A stretch of DNA of 33,406 bases from an uncultured Lachnospiraceae bacterium. Lineage in GTDB: Bacteria > Bacillota > Clostridia > Lachnospirales > Lachnospiraceae. The notes under the pieces were generated by a model. It ran no database searches. It was not told the DNA's origin and was given only the letters and a program-made list of their open reading frames with translations. Both the position numbers and the translations under genes were made by a program. The DNA lies in NCBI GenBank assembly GCA_902796005.1, contig CADBNF010000006.1, forward strand, positions 1 through 33,406, read 5' to 3'. Every line of letters starts with the position of its first letter. The stretch's first letter is position 1. This document shows, piece after piece, positions 15,379 to 23,810 of this stretch.

Positions 15379-16095
15379 TCAGCAGTCCTCCGCGCCTATG
15401 CATACGGAGGCAAAATAAACCTCTTCCGCCCCGGCGGAAAGCAGCAGCAAAGCCAGGGCGTCCGCCGTGCTGCCGGAGGTATAGATATCGTCCACCACCA
15501 GGACCCGCCGGTAGGGACAGCTTTCCGAACAGGCAAAGGCCCGGGCCAGGTTCTTACGTCTTTCGGCCACGTCCAGCTCCTTCTGGGCCGCGGTCTTCAC
15601 CCTTCGGATGACCAGCCGGTCATCTGCGGGGATGCCCGTAAGCTTCGAAAGCTCTTCCGCCAGCAGGACGGCCTGGTTGTAGCCTCTCTTTATCAGCCGG
15701 GAGGGATGCACCGGCACCGGTATCAGGGCCTCGGGCTTCCAGGCTTTAAGGAAGTATTCCCCGAATACCCCCATTGCCCGGGCATAAAAGGCGGCATACT
15801 CGCCCCGGCCGGCATATTTGAACCGCACCACGGAGGCCCGCATGTCTCCCCGGTACACAAAGGGGGCAAAGCCTCTTACGTAATAGTGGGACGTCCTGCT
15901 GCAGTCCCGGCAGTATTCCTTCGCGGAATCCGCCATGGGCTTTCCGCATTTCATGCAGACCGGCTCCCGGACGAAGCGCAGCTTCCTCCTGCAGCCGCCG
16001 CAGACATACCGCTCTTTGCGGGAAAGGGGCGCGTCGCACAGGGCGCATCTTCTCGGATAGAGGATTTCCCGAAGGCTTTTCAGGCTAAGGTTCAA
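15379..16095 (-). CDS. comFC: ComF family phosphoribosyltransferase-like protein
   Basis: Homologue of ComFC/GntX, cytosolic, linked to DNA uptake in competent bacteria, where it works with the ComFA helicase. The 238 residues begin with four CxxC pairs at 17/20, 32/35, 47/50 and 62/65 that probably bind zinc. A type I phosphoribosyltransferase domain follows, with PRPP loop VLVVDDIYTSGST near 197-209 and the KRGYNQAVLLAEEL segment. The start is TTG at 16095, six bases after AAGGA. comFA is not in the window. The gene has a promoter facing the Cys-motif gene, with a shared palindrome between. The exact biochemical role of the family is only partly known. Confidence 0.92.
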   Translation of the reverse strand: MNLSLKSLREILYPRRCALCDAPLSRKERYVCGGCRRKLRFVREPVCMKCGKPMADSAKEYCRDCSRTSHYYVRGFAPFVYRGDMRASVVRFKYAGRGEYAAFYARAMGVFGEYFLKAWKPEALIPVPVHPSRLIKRGYNQAVLLAEELSKLTGIPADDRLVIRRVKTAAQKELDVAERRKNLARAFACSESCPYRRVLVVDDIYTSGSTADALALLLLSAGAEEVYFASVCIGAEDC

Positions 16096-16153
16096 GCAGT
16101 ATCCTTTCTCCCCGGCTGCTCTCTTCTTCCCGTCGCGGGACAGCTCCCCTTAT

Positions 16154-16183
16154 ATTATAGCATCTCAACAGGGCCCTCCGCAA
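16154..16183 (-). promoter_or_regulatory. Promoter of comFC-aroK
   Basis: On the minus strand -35 TTGCGG (16183-16178), 18-base spacer, perfect -10 TATAAT (16159-16154). The -35 runs into the left arm of the inverted repeat at 16180-16189. Confidence 0.7.
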
Positions 16184-16217
16184 TTCATAAATCTCCGCCC
16201 GCGAGGATATGAATTGC
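16180..16217. promoter_or_regulatory. Perfect inverted repeat between two divergent promoters (candidate operator)
   Basis: GCAATTCATA (16180-16189) and TATGAATTGC (16208-16217) are perfect 10-bp arms separated by 18 bases. The outer GCAA/TTGC of each arm forms part of the -35 of the promoter on that side. The arrangement suits a dimeric or tetrameric regulator blocking both promoters at once. The regulator is unknown. Confidence 0.65.
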
Positions 16218-16242
16218 TATTTCCGGGGCGGCATGTTATAAT
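16214..16242 (+). promoter_or_regulatory. Promoter of the small Cys-motif gene
   Basis: -35 TTGCTA (16214-16219), 17-base spacer ending in TGT, perfect -10 TATAAT (16237-16242). The predicted leader to the ATG is about 55 bases. Confidence 0.82.
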
Positions 16243-16304
16243 GCACTGGAACACCCGAAATACATACACAGCCAGGGGTCCGCCCCCGGAAAGGAAGTAT
16301 ATTT

Positions 16305-16508
16305 ATGGAAGAGAACAATACCTTCGTCCCCGAAAACTGCACCCATAACTGCAGCACCTGCGGCGCCGCCTGTGCAACCGAAGACGGAGAAAAAAGAGAA
16401 CCCTACGGCATGTTCGAAAAGATGGATGTGCTGGCCCAGGGCCTGCTGGAAGACGACCTGCAGGAAATGCTCACCAAACTTACGGAAGAATTCAACACGG
16501 CGGAATAA
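16305..16508 (+). CDS. Small Cys-motif protein (67 residues), function unknown
   Basis: The only plus-strand gene. The protein has a C-x3-C-x2-C-x3-C cluster at C12, C16, C19 and C23 (CTHNCSTCGAAC), a charged linker, and an amphipathic acidic helix to the end (MDVLAQGLLEDDLQEMLTKL). The four spaced cysteines suggest a metal or iron-sulfur site. The motif resembles, from memory, the N-terminal Cys segment of some Clostridia Mrp/NBP35-type iron-sulfur carrier ATPases, here without any ATPase domain. It is a real gene: AGGAAG lies seven bases before the ATG, a consensus promoter precedes it and a strong terminator follows 20 bases after the stop. It is divergent from comFC and convergent with recD2. 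Confidence 0.8.
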   Translation: MEENNTFVPENCTHNCSTCGAACATEDGEKREPYGMFEKMDVLAQGLLEDDLQEMLTKLTEEFNTAE

Positions 16509-16528
16509 AACACAGCTCCGTCTGAAGC

Positions 16529-16567
16529 AAAAACCGGACAGGAAAACAATCCTGTCCGGTTTTTTTA
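16529..16567. terminator. Bidirectional terminator between the Cys-motif gene and recD2
   Basis: Stem AAACCGGACAGGA/TCCTGTCCGGTTT with a six-base loop (AAACAA) is followed by a T7 run on the plus strand and TTTTTG on the minus strand. It serves both convergent genes. A smaller CGGTG/CACCG hairpin (16579-16593) lies between it and the recD2 stop. Confidence 0.93.
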
Positions 16568-16610
16568 TTGTCCGGTTCCGGTGTTTTTCACCGAAATGCC
16601 GCCGCGGTCT

Positions 16611-18827
16611 TTACCGCAGGGCGGCCAGCTCCCGGATTTCCTCCTTCAGGGAGGTGCACCGCTCGTCTTCCTTCACATTCGCCACCATATCCAGCAGGGT
16701 TTTCCGGCTGCCGGTGATGACCACGCATTTTTTCGCCCTGGTCACGGCGGTATAGATAAGGTTCCGGGTCATCAGCATGGCGGGGCCGCCCAGCAGGGGG
16801 ATAACCACCGCCGGGTATTCGCTGCCCTGGGATTTGTGCACCGTCACGGCGTAGGCCAGCTCCAGCTCGTCCGTCTGCCGGAAGGCATATTCCACAAACC
16901 GGTTCTCGTCATAGATGACCGTGAGGGTTTCATTGAAGGTATTGACCGAGTCGATAACCCCCAGGTCTCCGTTGAAGACGCCTGTCCCGGAGGATACGGT
17001 TATGCCGAATTTTCCCCGGATCTCCCATTCCAGCTGGTAATTGTTCTTGATCTGCATGACCTTGTCCCCCTCCCGAAAGGTACAGCGGTCGCAGACGTAT
17101 TCGTTTTTGCCCTTTTCCTCCGGGTTCAGGTATTTCTGGAGGAGGGTGTTCAGGCTTTCCACCCCCAGGGGTCCCTTTCTCATGGGGGTCAGCACCTGGA
17201 TGTCCCGGACGTTTGCCTGCACGTATTTCGGCAGCTTTTCCGCAACCAGGGTCAGCACCACCTTCTGGATCACCCGGACGTCGGACCGCTCCAGGAAGAA
17301 GAAATCCCGGCTGTCGTTGTCCAGCTTAATCTCCTCCCCCGCGTTGATCCGGTGGGCATTCACGATAATATCACTGGCGGCAGCCTGCCGGAAAATCCGG
17401 TCCAGCTTCACCACGGGGAATTCCTCGGAGGCAATGATATCTGCAAGGACACGGCCCGGGCCCACACTGGGCAGCTGGTTCATGTCCCCCACCAGGATGA
17501 GCCTGGTGCCGGGCAGGATGGCCGTAAGAAGGGAATGCATCAGGAAAATATCCACCATGGAGGCCTCGTCCACGATGACCACGTCCGCCTCCAGGGGATT
17601 GTCCCTGTTCCGCTGGAAATGCGCCCGCTGGGCGGTGTCCTCCGGATCGCCGGTCAGTTCCAGCATCCGGTGGATGGTGGAGGCCTCAAAGCCGCAGGCC
17701 TCGGTCATCCGTTTGGCCGCCCTGCCCGTAGGCGCGGCCAGGAGAATCTCCATGTCCTGGGCCAGGAAGACCCGGATCATGGTATTGATGGCGGTGGTTT
17801 TACCCGTGCCCGGTCCGCCGGTGAGGATAAACAGCCCCTTCATGGCTGCCTGCCTCACCGCCTCTCTCTGCAGGTCGTCCAGGATGATATCGGCGTCCTT
17901 TTCCGCCCTGCGGATATACCGGTCCACCCGGCTGCTGTCCGATTCGCAGTCGATGTTCAGGCTGTTGAGCATCCGCGCGGTGTCCAGCTCCGTAAAATAG
18001 GCCGGGGCGGAATAGACCTTGTCCCCGTCCCGGATCACGGCCTTTTTCTCGATGACCAGATCCGTCAGGTATTTCTCAATCTCCTCCGGGGAGACCGAAA
18101 GGAGCTCTCCCGCGGAAAGCATGAGGTCCAGCTTCGGCAGGTAGACGCTGCCCGAGGACAGGTTTTCCGAAAGGAGGTAGAGGATGCCGCTCCTGATCCG
18201 GTGGGGGGAGTTTTTCCGGATTCCCACCCGCTCGGCGATTTCGTCGGCGGTCCTGAACCCGATGCCGGAAATATCCTCCGCCAGCCGGTAGGGATTTTCC
18301 TGCAGGATCATGTATACGCTTTCCTGGTAATGCTGGTAGATTTTCAGGCTCATGTTCAGGGAAATCCCGTAGCCCGAGAGGAAAATCATGGCGTTCTGCA
18401 GCTGGGAACGTTCCTCTATCTGCAGGGCGATGGTCCGGGCCTTGTTCTCGGAAATGCCCTTGACCTCCGCCAGCCGCTCCGGCTCCTCGTTCAGGATCCT
18501 TAAGGTATCGTCACCGAACTTTTTGATGATCCGGCCGGCCAGGGCCTGGCCGATGCCCTTGATGGCGCCGCTGCTTAAGTACCGCAGCAGGGCTTTGGAA
18601 TCCTCCGGAACCGCGCTGGTGAAGCTTTCCACCTTAAACTGCTCCCCGTAGGCGGCATGCACCACCGTCCTGCCGGTGAGCTCCAGGTACTCGCCCTCCC
18701 CCACCCGGGGCATCATGCCCACACAGATGAGGTCTCCCTTATCCGTCTCCAGCTCCAGCACCGTATAGCCGTTGTCCTCGTTGCGGTATACGATTCTTTC
18801 CACATATCCGCTGGTGTGTTCACTCAT
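16611..18827 (-). CDS. recD2: ATP-dependent 5'-3' DNA helicase RecD2
   Basis: Superfamily 1B helicase found in bacteria without RecBC, acting in replication-fork and repair processes. The 738 residues begin with a β-rich region, then helix-hairpin-helix repeats (IKGIGQALAGRI near 90-100, EVKGISENKARTI near 121-133). The motor has Walker A GGPGTGKT at 337-344, Walker B VIVDEAS at 417-423, motif III GDMNQLPSVGPG at 447-458, and the C-terminal YAVTVHKSQGSEYP. ATG 18827 overlaps the mreB stop as ATGA with only a weak site upstream, so it is probably coupled. The in-frame start at 18965 is rejected since it lies deep in mreB and adds an Arg-rich tail foreign to the family. Confidence 0.96.
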   Translation of the reverse strand: MSEHTSGYVERIVYRNEDNGYTVLELETDKGDLICVGMMPRVGEGEYLELTGRTVVHAAYGEQFKVESFTSAVPEDSKALLRYLSSGAIKGIGQALAGRIIKKFGDDTLRILNEEPERLAEVKGISENKARTIALQIEERSQLQNAMIFLSGYGISLNMSLKIYQHYQESVYMILQENPYRLAEDISGIGFRTADEIAERVGIRKNSPHRIRSGILYLLSENLSSGSVYLPKLDLMLSAGELLSVSPEEIEKYLTDLVIEKKAVIRDGDKVYSAPAYFTELDTARMLNSLNIDCESDSSRVDRYIRRAEKDADIILDDLQREAVRQAAMKGLFILTGGPGTGKTTAINTMIRVFLAQDMEILLAAPTGRAAKRMTEACGFEASTIHRMLELTGDPEDTAQRAHFQRNRDNPLEADVVIVDEASMVDIFLMHSLLTAILPGTRLILVGDMNQLPSVGPGRVLADIIASEEFPVVKLDRIFRQAAASDIIVNAHRINAGEEIKLDNDSRDFFFLERSDVRVIQKVVLTLVAEKLPKYVQANVRDIQVLTPMRKGPLGVESLNTLLQKYLNPEEKGKNEYVCDRCTFREGDKVMQIKNNYQLEWEIRGKFGITVSSGTGVFNGDLGVIDSVNTFNETLTVIYDENRFVEYAFRQTDELELAYAVTVHKSQGSEYPAVVIPLLGGPAMLMTRNLIYTAVTRAKKCVVITGSRKTLLDMVANVKEDERCTSLKEEIRELAALR

Positions 18828-19810
18828 AGCTGCGCCATTACCTCGGGATATCTTCCGGTGCCCACGGCCACCACCGATGCGGGATTGTCCGCGGTCAGGG
18901 TGACGATGCCGCTTCGTTTCGTTATGATTTCGTCCACGCCCCTTAAGCCTGCGCCGCCGCCGCACAGGACGATGCCCCTGCGGGAAATATCCCCGGCCAG
19001 CTCCGGCAGGGTCTGGCGGATAACGGTACAGACGCTTTCCGCAATCTTTTCTCCCAGGTCCATCATGGGCTCCACCAGCTCCGTGCTGGTGAGGGTCACC
19101 TCATTGGGCAGGCCCGTGACCACGTTTCTGCCCCGGATGACGGCGGTCTGCTCCGCCCCGCTGGTGGAGGCATTGCCGATACGCAGCTTCACCGCCTCGG
19201 CGGTCTGCTCTCCGATAAAAAGCATGTGGCGTTTCCGGACGTAGCGGATAATCTGCTCGGTAAAGGCATCCCCGCCGATGGGAATGGTCACGGCCTGGAC
19301 GATGCCGTTTAAGGAAATCACCGCGATATTGGTCACGCCGCCACCGATGTCCACGATCATGTTGCCCACGGGCCGGGTCACGTCAAGGCCCGCGCCGATG
19401 GCCGCCGCGATGGGCTCCGGAACGATGACCACCTCCCTGGCGCCGGCCTGGTAGGAGGCCTCCTCCACGGCCCGGCGTTCCACGTCCGTCAGCCGGCTGG
19501 GCACGCTGATGGCTATCCTGGGCTTGATGAAGCCCCTTCTGCCCATGGCCTTCTGGATAAAATACCGGAGCAGCTGCTCGGTGAGCACGTAATCGGTGAT
19601 GCTGCCGGTCTTCAAAGGCCTGACCGCGCTTAAGTTGCCGGGGGTCCGGCCCAGCATCTGCCGGGCATCCTCGCCGATGGCCCGGACCCGTTCCGAATCC
19701 CGGTCATAGGCGATAAGCGCCGGTTCCCGGATGACGATGCCCTTTCCCCGAACATAAACCACGATATTCGTCGTTCCCAGATCAATGCCGATATCTGCCG
19801 CCTGTGCCAT
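18824..19810 (-). CDS. MreB/Mbl-family actin-like protein
   Basis: Bacterial actin homologue directing cell-wall synthesis in rod-shaped cells. The 328 residues have the first phosphate loop DLGTTNIVVY near 10, the second DIGGGVTNIAVIS near 150, PEPIAAAIGAG between them, and the adenosine motif LCGGGAGLRGVDEII toward the end. mreC and mreD are not adjacent, so this is likelier a paralogue (Mbl or MreBH type) than the mreBCD gene; which one cannot be told here. Its ribosome-binding site AAGGAG is formed by the last codons of uvrA, two bases upstream, so expression is tied to the repair genes around it. Confidence 0.93.
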   Translation of the reverse strand: MAQAADIGIDLGTTNIVVYVRGKGIVIREPALIAYDRDSERVRAIGEDARQMLGRTPGNLSAVRPLKTGSITDYVLTEQLLRYFIQKAMGRRGFIKPRIAISVPSRLTDVERRAVEEASYQAGAREVVIVPEPIAAAIGAGLDVTRPVGNMIVDIGGGVTNIAVISLNGIVQAVTIPIGGDAFTEQIIRYVRKRHMLFIGEQTAEAVKLRIGNASTSGAEQTAVIRGRNVVTGLPNEVTLTSTELVEPMMDLGEKIAESVCTVIRQTLPELAGDISRRGIVLCGGGAGLRGVDEIITKRSGIVTLTADNPASVVAVGTGRYPEVMAQL

Positions 19811-19812
19811 GT

Positions 19813-22659
19813 TTACTCCTTTTTACCTTCCTGCAGCATTTTCTTCATGTACTGGCCGGTGTAGGAGGCCTCCACCTCCGCCACCTCCTCCGGGGTGCCG
19901 GCCGCCACTACCGTGCCGCCCTTGTCGCCTCCCTCGGGTCCCAGGTCAATGATATAATCCGCAGTTTTTATCACGTCAAGATTGTGCTCGATGACAATCA
20001 CGGTATTTCCGTTCTCCGTCAGCCGCTGCAGGATGTCCACCAGCTTGTGCACGTCCGCAAAATGCAGGCCCGTGGTGGGCTCGTCCAGGATGTAGACGGT
20101 CTTTCCCGTTCCCCTTCTGGACAGCTCCGTGGCCAGCTTGATTCTCTGGGCCTCGCCGCCGGAAAGGGTGGTGGAGGGCTGCCCCAGACGGATGTAGGAA
20201 AGTCCCACATCGTAGAGGGTGTCCATCTTCCGCTTGATCGAGGGGATGGCGTCGAAGAATTCCCGGGCCTCCTCCACGGTCATGTCCAGCACCTCGTAGA
20301 TATTTTTCCCTTTGTAGCGGACGTCCAGGGTTTCCCGGTTGTATCTCCTGCCCTTGCACACGTCACATTTCACGTAAACGTCCGGCAGGAAATGCATCTC
20401 TATCTTCAGGATGCCGTCGCCCTGGCAGGCTTCGCACCGGCCGCCCCGGATGTTGAAGCTGAATCTGCCCTTTTTGTAGCCCCGGGCCTTTGCGTCTGCA
20501 GTCTGGGCAAAGAGATCCCTTATCAGGTCAAAGACCCCGGTATAGGTTGCCGGATTGGACCGGGGCGTACGTCCGATGGGGGACTGGTCAATGTTGATGA
20601 CCTTGTCCAGCCTGCGGATACCCTCAATATCCTTATGCTTCGCGGGAACGGTCCTGGCCCGGTTCAGATCCCTGGCCAGCCTCTTGTAGAGGATTTCGTT
20701 GATGAGGGAGCTTTTCCCCGAGCCGGACACGCCGGTCACGCAGGTAAACACGCCCAGCGGAATCCTCACGTCGATATTTTTCAGGTTGTTTGCCGAAGCG
20801 CCCCGGATAACCAGCCAGTCCTGCGGCTTTCTGCGGGATGCCGGCACGGGAATATATTTCCTGCCGCTTAAATAGTCTCCCGTCACGGATTCCGGGCAGG
20901 CGCAGATATCCTCCACCGTGCCCTGGGCCACCAGCTTTCCGCCGTGCTCGCCCGCTCCGGGACCGATGTCCACCAGGAAATCCGCTTCCCGCATGGTTTC
21001 CTCGTCGTGCTCCACGACGATCAGGCTGTTGCCCATGTCCCGCAGGCTTTTTAAGGAAGCCAGCAGCTTGCTGTTGTCCCTCTGGTGCAGGCCGATGCTG
21101 GGTTCGTCCATGATGTAGGCCACGCCGATGAGGCCGGAGCCGATCTGGGTGGCCAACCGGATCCGCTGGGCTTCGCCGCCGGAAAGGGTGGCCGTTGCCC
21201 GGGAAAGGGTCAGGTAATTCAGGCCCACGGAGCCGAGGAAATGGACCCTGGCGCGGATTTCCTTCAGGATGCCGTCGCCGATCAGGTGCTGCTGCTCTGT
21301 AATATCCAGGTCCTTTAAGTACTCCTCCAGCTCATCCACCGGCATGCTGGTGACTTCATGAATGTTTTTGCCGCTGACGGTCACTGCCAGGGAGGTGGGT
21401 TTGAGCCGCTGCCCTTTGCAGTCCGGGCAGGGGGTGATCTCCATAAAGGTTTCATACTCCTGCTTGCTCCAGTCCGAGGAGGTCTCCCGGTACCGCCGCT
21501 CCACATTTTTCAGCAGGCCCTCAAAGGCAATATCGTAGACGCCGACACCCCGCTGTCCCTTGTAATGCACCTTCACCGACTCGCCGCCTGTGCCGTACAT
21601 CAGGATGTCGTGGATTTTCTTCGGATAGTCCTTAAAGGGCGTATCCAAAGAAAAGCCGTAGTGCTTGCACAGAGCCTTCAGGGTGGCGTTGGTAAAGCTT
21701 CCCTCGTCGGCGCAGGACTGCCAGCCCGGCACGGTAATGGCCCCCTGCATGATGGACAGGGATTTGTCCGGGATGATCAGGTCTTCTGAAAACTCCATCT
21801 TGTAGCCCAGGCCGAAGCAGGTGGGACAGGCGCCGAAGGGGTTGTTGAAGGAAAAGCTCCGGGGCTCGATCTCCTCCATGCTGATCTCGCAGTCCGGGCA
21901 GGAAAAGCTCTGGGAAAACCGCTGCACGTTCCCGTCCAGGGTGTCGATGTCCACGATGCCCTCCGCCAGGTTCAGGCCGGTTTCCAGGGAATCCGCCAGT
22001 CTTTTCTCCATGCCCTCCCGCACCGTCAGGCGGTCCACCACCACCTGGATGTTGTGCTTGATGTTCTTGTCCAGAAGGATGTCCTCGCTGAGCTCGTACT
22101 GGCTGCCGTCCACGATGACCCGGACGAAGCCGGCCCGTTTCGCCTGCTCCAGCACCTTTTCATGGCGGCCCTTCTTGCCCCGCACGATGGGGGCGAGGAC
22201 CTGGAACCTGGTCTTTTCCGGCAGCTTCATCACGGTATCCACCATCTGGTCCACGGTCTGCCGGCTGATCACCCTGCCGCATTTCGGGCAGTGGGGGATG
22301 CCGATGCGGGCATACAGCAGCCGGAAATAGTCATAGATCTCCGTCACGGTGCCCACGGTGGACCGGGGGTTGCGGTTGGTGGTCTTCTGGTCAATGGAAA
22401 TGGCCGGAGGCAGGCCCTCGATGCTCTCCACATCGGGCTTGTCCATCTGGCCCAGGAACTGGCGGGCATAGGAGGAAAGGCTCTCCATGTACCGCCGCTG
22501 TCCCTCCGCGAAAATCGTATCAAAGGCCAGGGAGCTTTTTCCCGAGCCGGAAAGCCCGGTCAGCACCACCAGCTTATTTCTGGGAATATCCACATCCAGC
22601 TTCTTCAGGTTGTTCTCCGAAGCACCGCGGATGCGGATATAGGGATTGATTTCTGTCAT
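19813..22659 (-). CDS. uvrA: Excinuclease ABC subunit A
   Basis: Damage-recognition ATPase of nucleotide excision repair, working with UvrB and UvrC. The 948 residues contain two ABC ATPase modules: Walker [10 protein letters not shown] at 35-43 and GVSGSGKSS in the second half, with [12 protein letters not shown] and [12 protein letters not shown] signatures and Walker [14 protein letters not shown] and [12 protein letters not shown]. Zinc modules with paired CxxC motifs are intact (CPDC...CPTC and CEAC...CDVC). AGGAG lies before ATG 22659, 11 bases from the hemW stop. uvrB and uvrC are not in the window. Complete and typical. Confidence 0.98.
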   Translation of the reverse strand: MTEINPYIRIRGASENNLKKLDVDIPRNKLVVLTGLSGSGKSSLAFDTIFAEGQRRYMESLSSYARQFLGQMDKPDVESIEGLPPAISIDQKTTNRNPRSTVGTVTEIYDYFRLLYARIGIPHCPKCGRVISRQTVDQMVDTVMKLPEKTRFQVLAPIVRGKKGRHEKVLEQAKRAGFVRVIVDGSQYELSEDILLDKNIKHNIQVVVDRLTVREGMEKRLADSLETGLNLAEGIVDIDTLDGNVQRFSQSFSCPDCEISMEEIEPRSFSFNNPFGACPTCFGLGYKMEFSEDLIIPDKSLSIMQGAITVPGWQSCADEGSFTNATLKALCKHYGFSLDTPFKDYPKKIHDILMYGTGGESVKVHYKGQRGVGVYDIAFEGLLKNVERRYRETSSDWSKQEYETFMEITPCPDCKGQRLKPTSLAVTVSGKNIHEVTSMPVDELEEYLKDLDITEQQHLIGDGILKEIRARVHFLGSVGLNYLTLSRATATLSGGEAQRIRLATQIGSGLIGVAYIMDEPSIGLHQRDNSKLLASLKSLRDMGNSLIVVEHDEETMREADFLVDIGPGAGEHGGKLVAQGTVEDICACPESVTGDYLSGRKYIPVPASRRKPQDWLVIRGASANNLKNIDVRIPLGVFTCVTGVSGSGKSSLINEILYKRLARDLNRARTVPAKHKDIEGIRRLDKVINIDQSPIGRTPRSNPATYTGVFDLIRDLFAQTADAKARGYKKGRFSFNIRGGRCEACQGDGILKIEMHFLPDVYVKCDVCKGRRYNRETLDVRYKGKNIYEVLDMTVEEAREFFDAIPSIKRKMDTLYDVGLSYIRLGQPSTTLSGGEAQRIKLATELSRRGTGKTVYILDEPTTGLHFADVHKLVDILQRLTENGNTVIVIEHNLDVIKTADYIIDLGPEGGDKGGTVVAAGTPEEVAEVEASYTGQYMKKMLQEGKKE

Positions 22660-22670
22660 GTTTTCTCCTG

Positions 22671-23810
22671 TCAGGGCATAAAATCTGCCAGTATATAATT
22701 GGAAACCGGAAAGCCTTTGTCTGTCAGCCTTATCCGGTCTTTCGTTCTTTCCATAAATCCGGTGCGGAGGTATCTCTCTGCCGCAGCACCGAAGATTTCG
22801 TCAAATTCCCGGCCGAACCGCCGGGCAAATTCCGTTATTGATACCCCTTCCGCAAGCCGGAGGCCCAGGATCATGTATTCGCTCATGGCGTCCTCTTCCG
22901 TCAGGAGCTGGACGTCCTCCTTAAGAAGCGCCGGCTTCGCTGCCCGCTCCAGGTAAGCAGCCATGCTGCGGGTGTTCCGGAACCGGCAGTCTCCCGTATA
23001 GGAGGAGGCGCCGAGGCCCAGGCCCAGGTAGGGAATGCCGGTCCAGTAGCCGGTATTGTGCCGGCAGGCAAAGCCCTCCTTCTCGTAGTTGGAGATTTCA
23101 TACCGGGAAAAGCCGTAGGCCGAAAGGATGGCCGCGCAGTCCTCGTACATGCCCGCATATTCCTCCTCGGAAGGGAAGGAAAGGCTGTCCCTTCGGGCAT
23201 ACAGGGGCGTGCCCTCCTCAAGGATCAGGCTGTAGGCGGAAATATGGGTAAGTTCCAGCGCCCCCACCCTTTGCAGGCTTTCGGCAAAGGAGCGGCGGTC
23301 CTGGCCCGGAAGGGCAAACATCAGGTCCGCGCTGATATTGACAAAGCCCGCCTTTTTCGCCCCGTCAAGGGCTTCCAGGAAATCCCCGTAGCTGTGTATC
23401 CGGCCGAGAAGGGCAAGCTCCGCCGCCCGGGTGCTCTGCAGGCCGAAGGACAGCCGGTTGAAGCCGCCGCGCCGAAGCTTCACAAAGCCCGCTTCCGATA
23501 CGGTGCCGGGATTGGCCTCCAGGGTAATCTCCGCATCTTCCTCAACCTGATAATATTCCTTCACCAGGGTTAAAATCCGGACCAGTTCCTCTGCCGGCAG
23601 CACCGTAGGGGTGCCTCCGCCGAAGAAAATGCTGGTCACCCGCCGATCTCCTGCCTCTTCTGCCCTTGCGGTGATTTCCCTTTTCAGGGCTTCGGTATAC
23701 CGGAGCCTGTCCGCCTCTTCCGCCGGAAAGGAGAGGAAATCGCAGTAGGCGCATTTTTTTACACAGAAGGGGATATGAATATACAGCTCGAGGCTGTCTT
23801 TTACGTTCAT
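22671..23810 (-). CDS. hemW: HemW-like radical SAM protein (heme chaperone family)
   Basis: Member of the group often annotated as oxygen-independent coproporphyrinogen III oxidase but generally HemW, which binds heme and radical SAM chemistry components. The 379 residues carry the cluster motif CVKKCAYC (C16, C20, C23) with F next to it, GGGTPT (SAM-binding), and a C-terminal winged-helix HemN_C-like region ([18 protein letters not shown]). The N-terminal Cys used by true HemN ahead of the motif is not seen, favouring HemW. ATG 23810 overlaps the lepA stop as TGATG, with little ribosome-binding site of its own; the in-frame start at 23948 lies inside lepA. lepA-hemW adjacency is common in Firmicutes. 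Confidence 0.92.
   Translation of the reverse strand: MNVKDSLELYIHIPFCVKKCAYCDFLSFPAEEADRLRYTEALKREITARAEEAGDRRVTSIFFGGGTPTVLPAEELVRILTLVKEYYQVEEDAEITLEANPGTVSEAGFVKLRRGGFNRLSFGLQSTRAAELALLGRIHSYGDFLEALDGAKKAGFVNISADLMFALPGQDRRSFAESLQRVGALELTHISAYSLILEEGTPLYARRDSLSFPSEEEYAGMYEDCAAILSAYGFSRYEISNYEKEGFACRHNTGYWTGIPYLGLGLGASSYTGDCRFRNTRSMAAYLERAAKPALLKEDVQLLTEEDAMSEYMILGLRLAEGVSITEFARRFGREFDEIFGAAAERYLRTGFMERTKDRIRLTDKGFPVSNYILADFMP

Noticed and set aside
16581..18503. Long plus-strand open frame (about 640 codons) opposite recD2
   Set aside because: It mirrors recD2 in the antisense frame, is His/Gly/Pro/Gln-rich with no family likeness, and recD2 has complete helicase motifs. GC-rich codons here commonly leave antisense frames open.
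18828..18965. N-terminal extension of RecD2 inside mreB
   Set aside because: Arg/Gly-rich, without likeness to RecD2, and the ATGA overlap start at 18827 fits family length.
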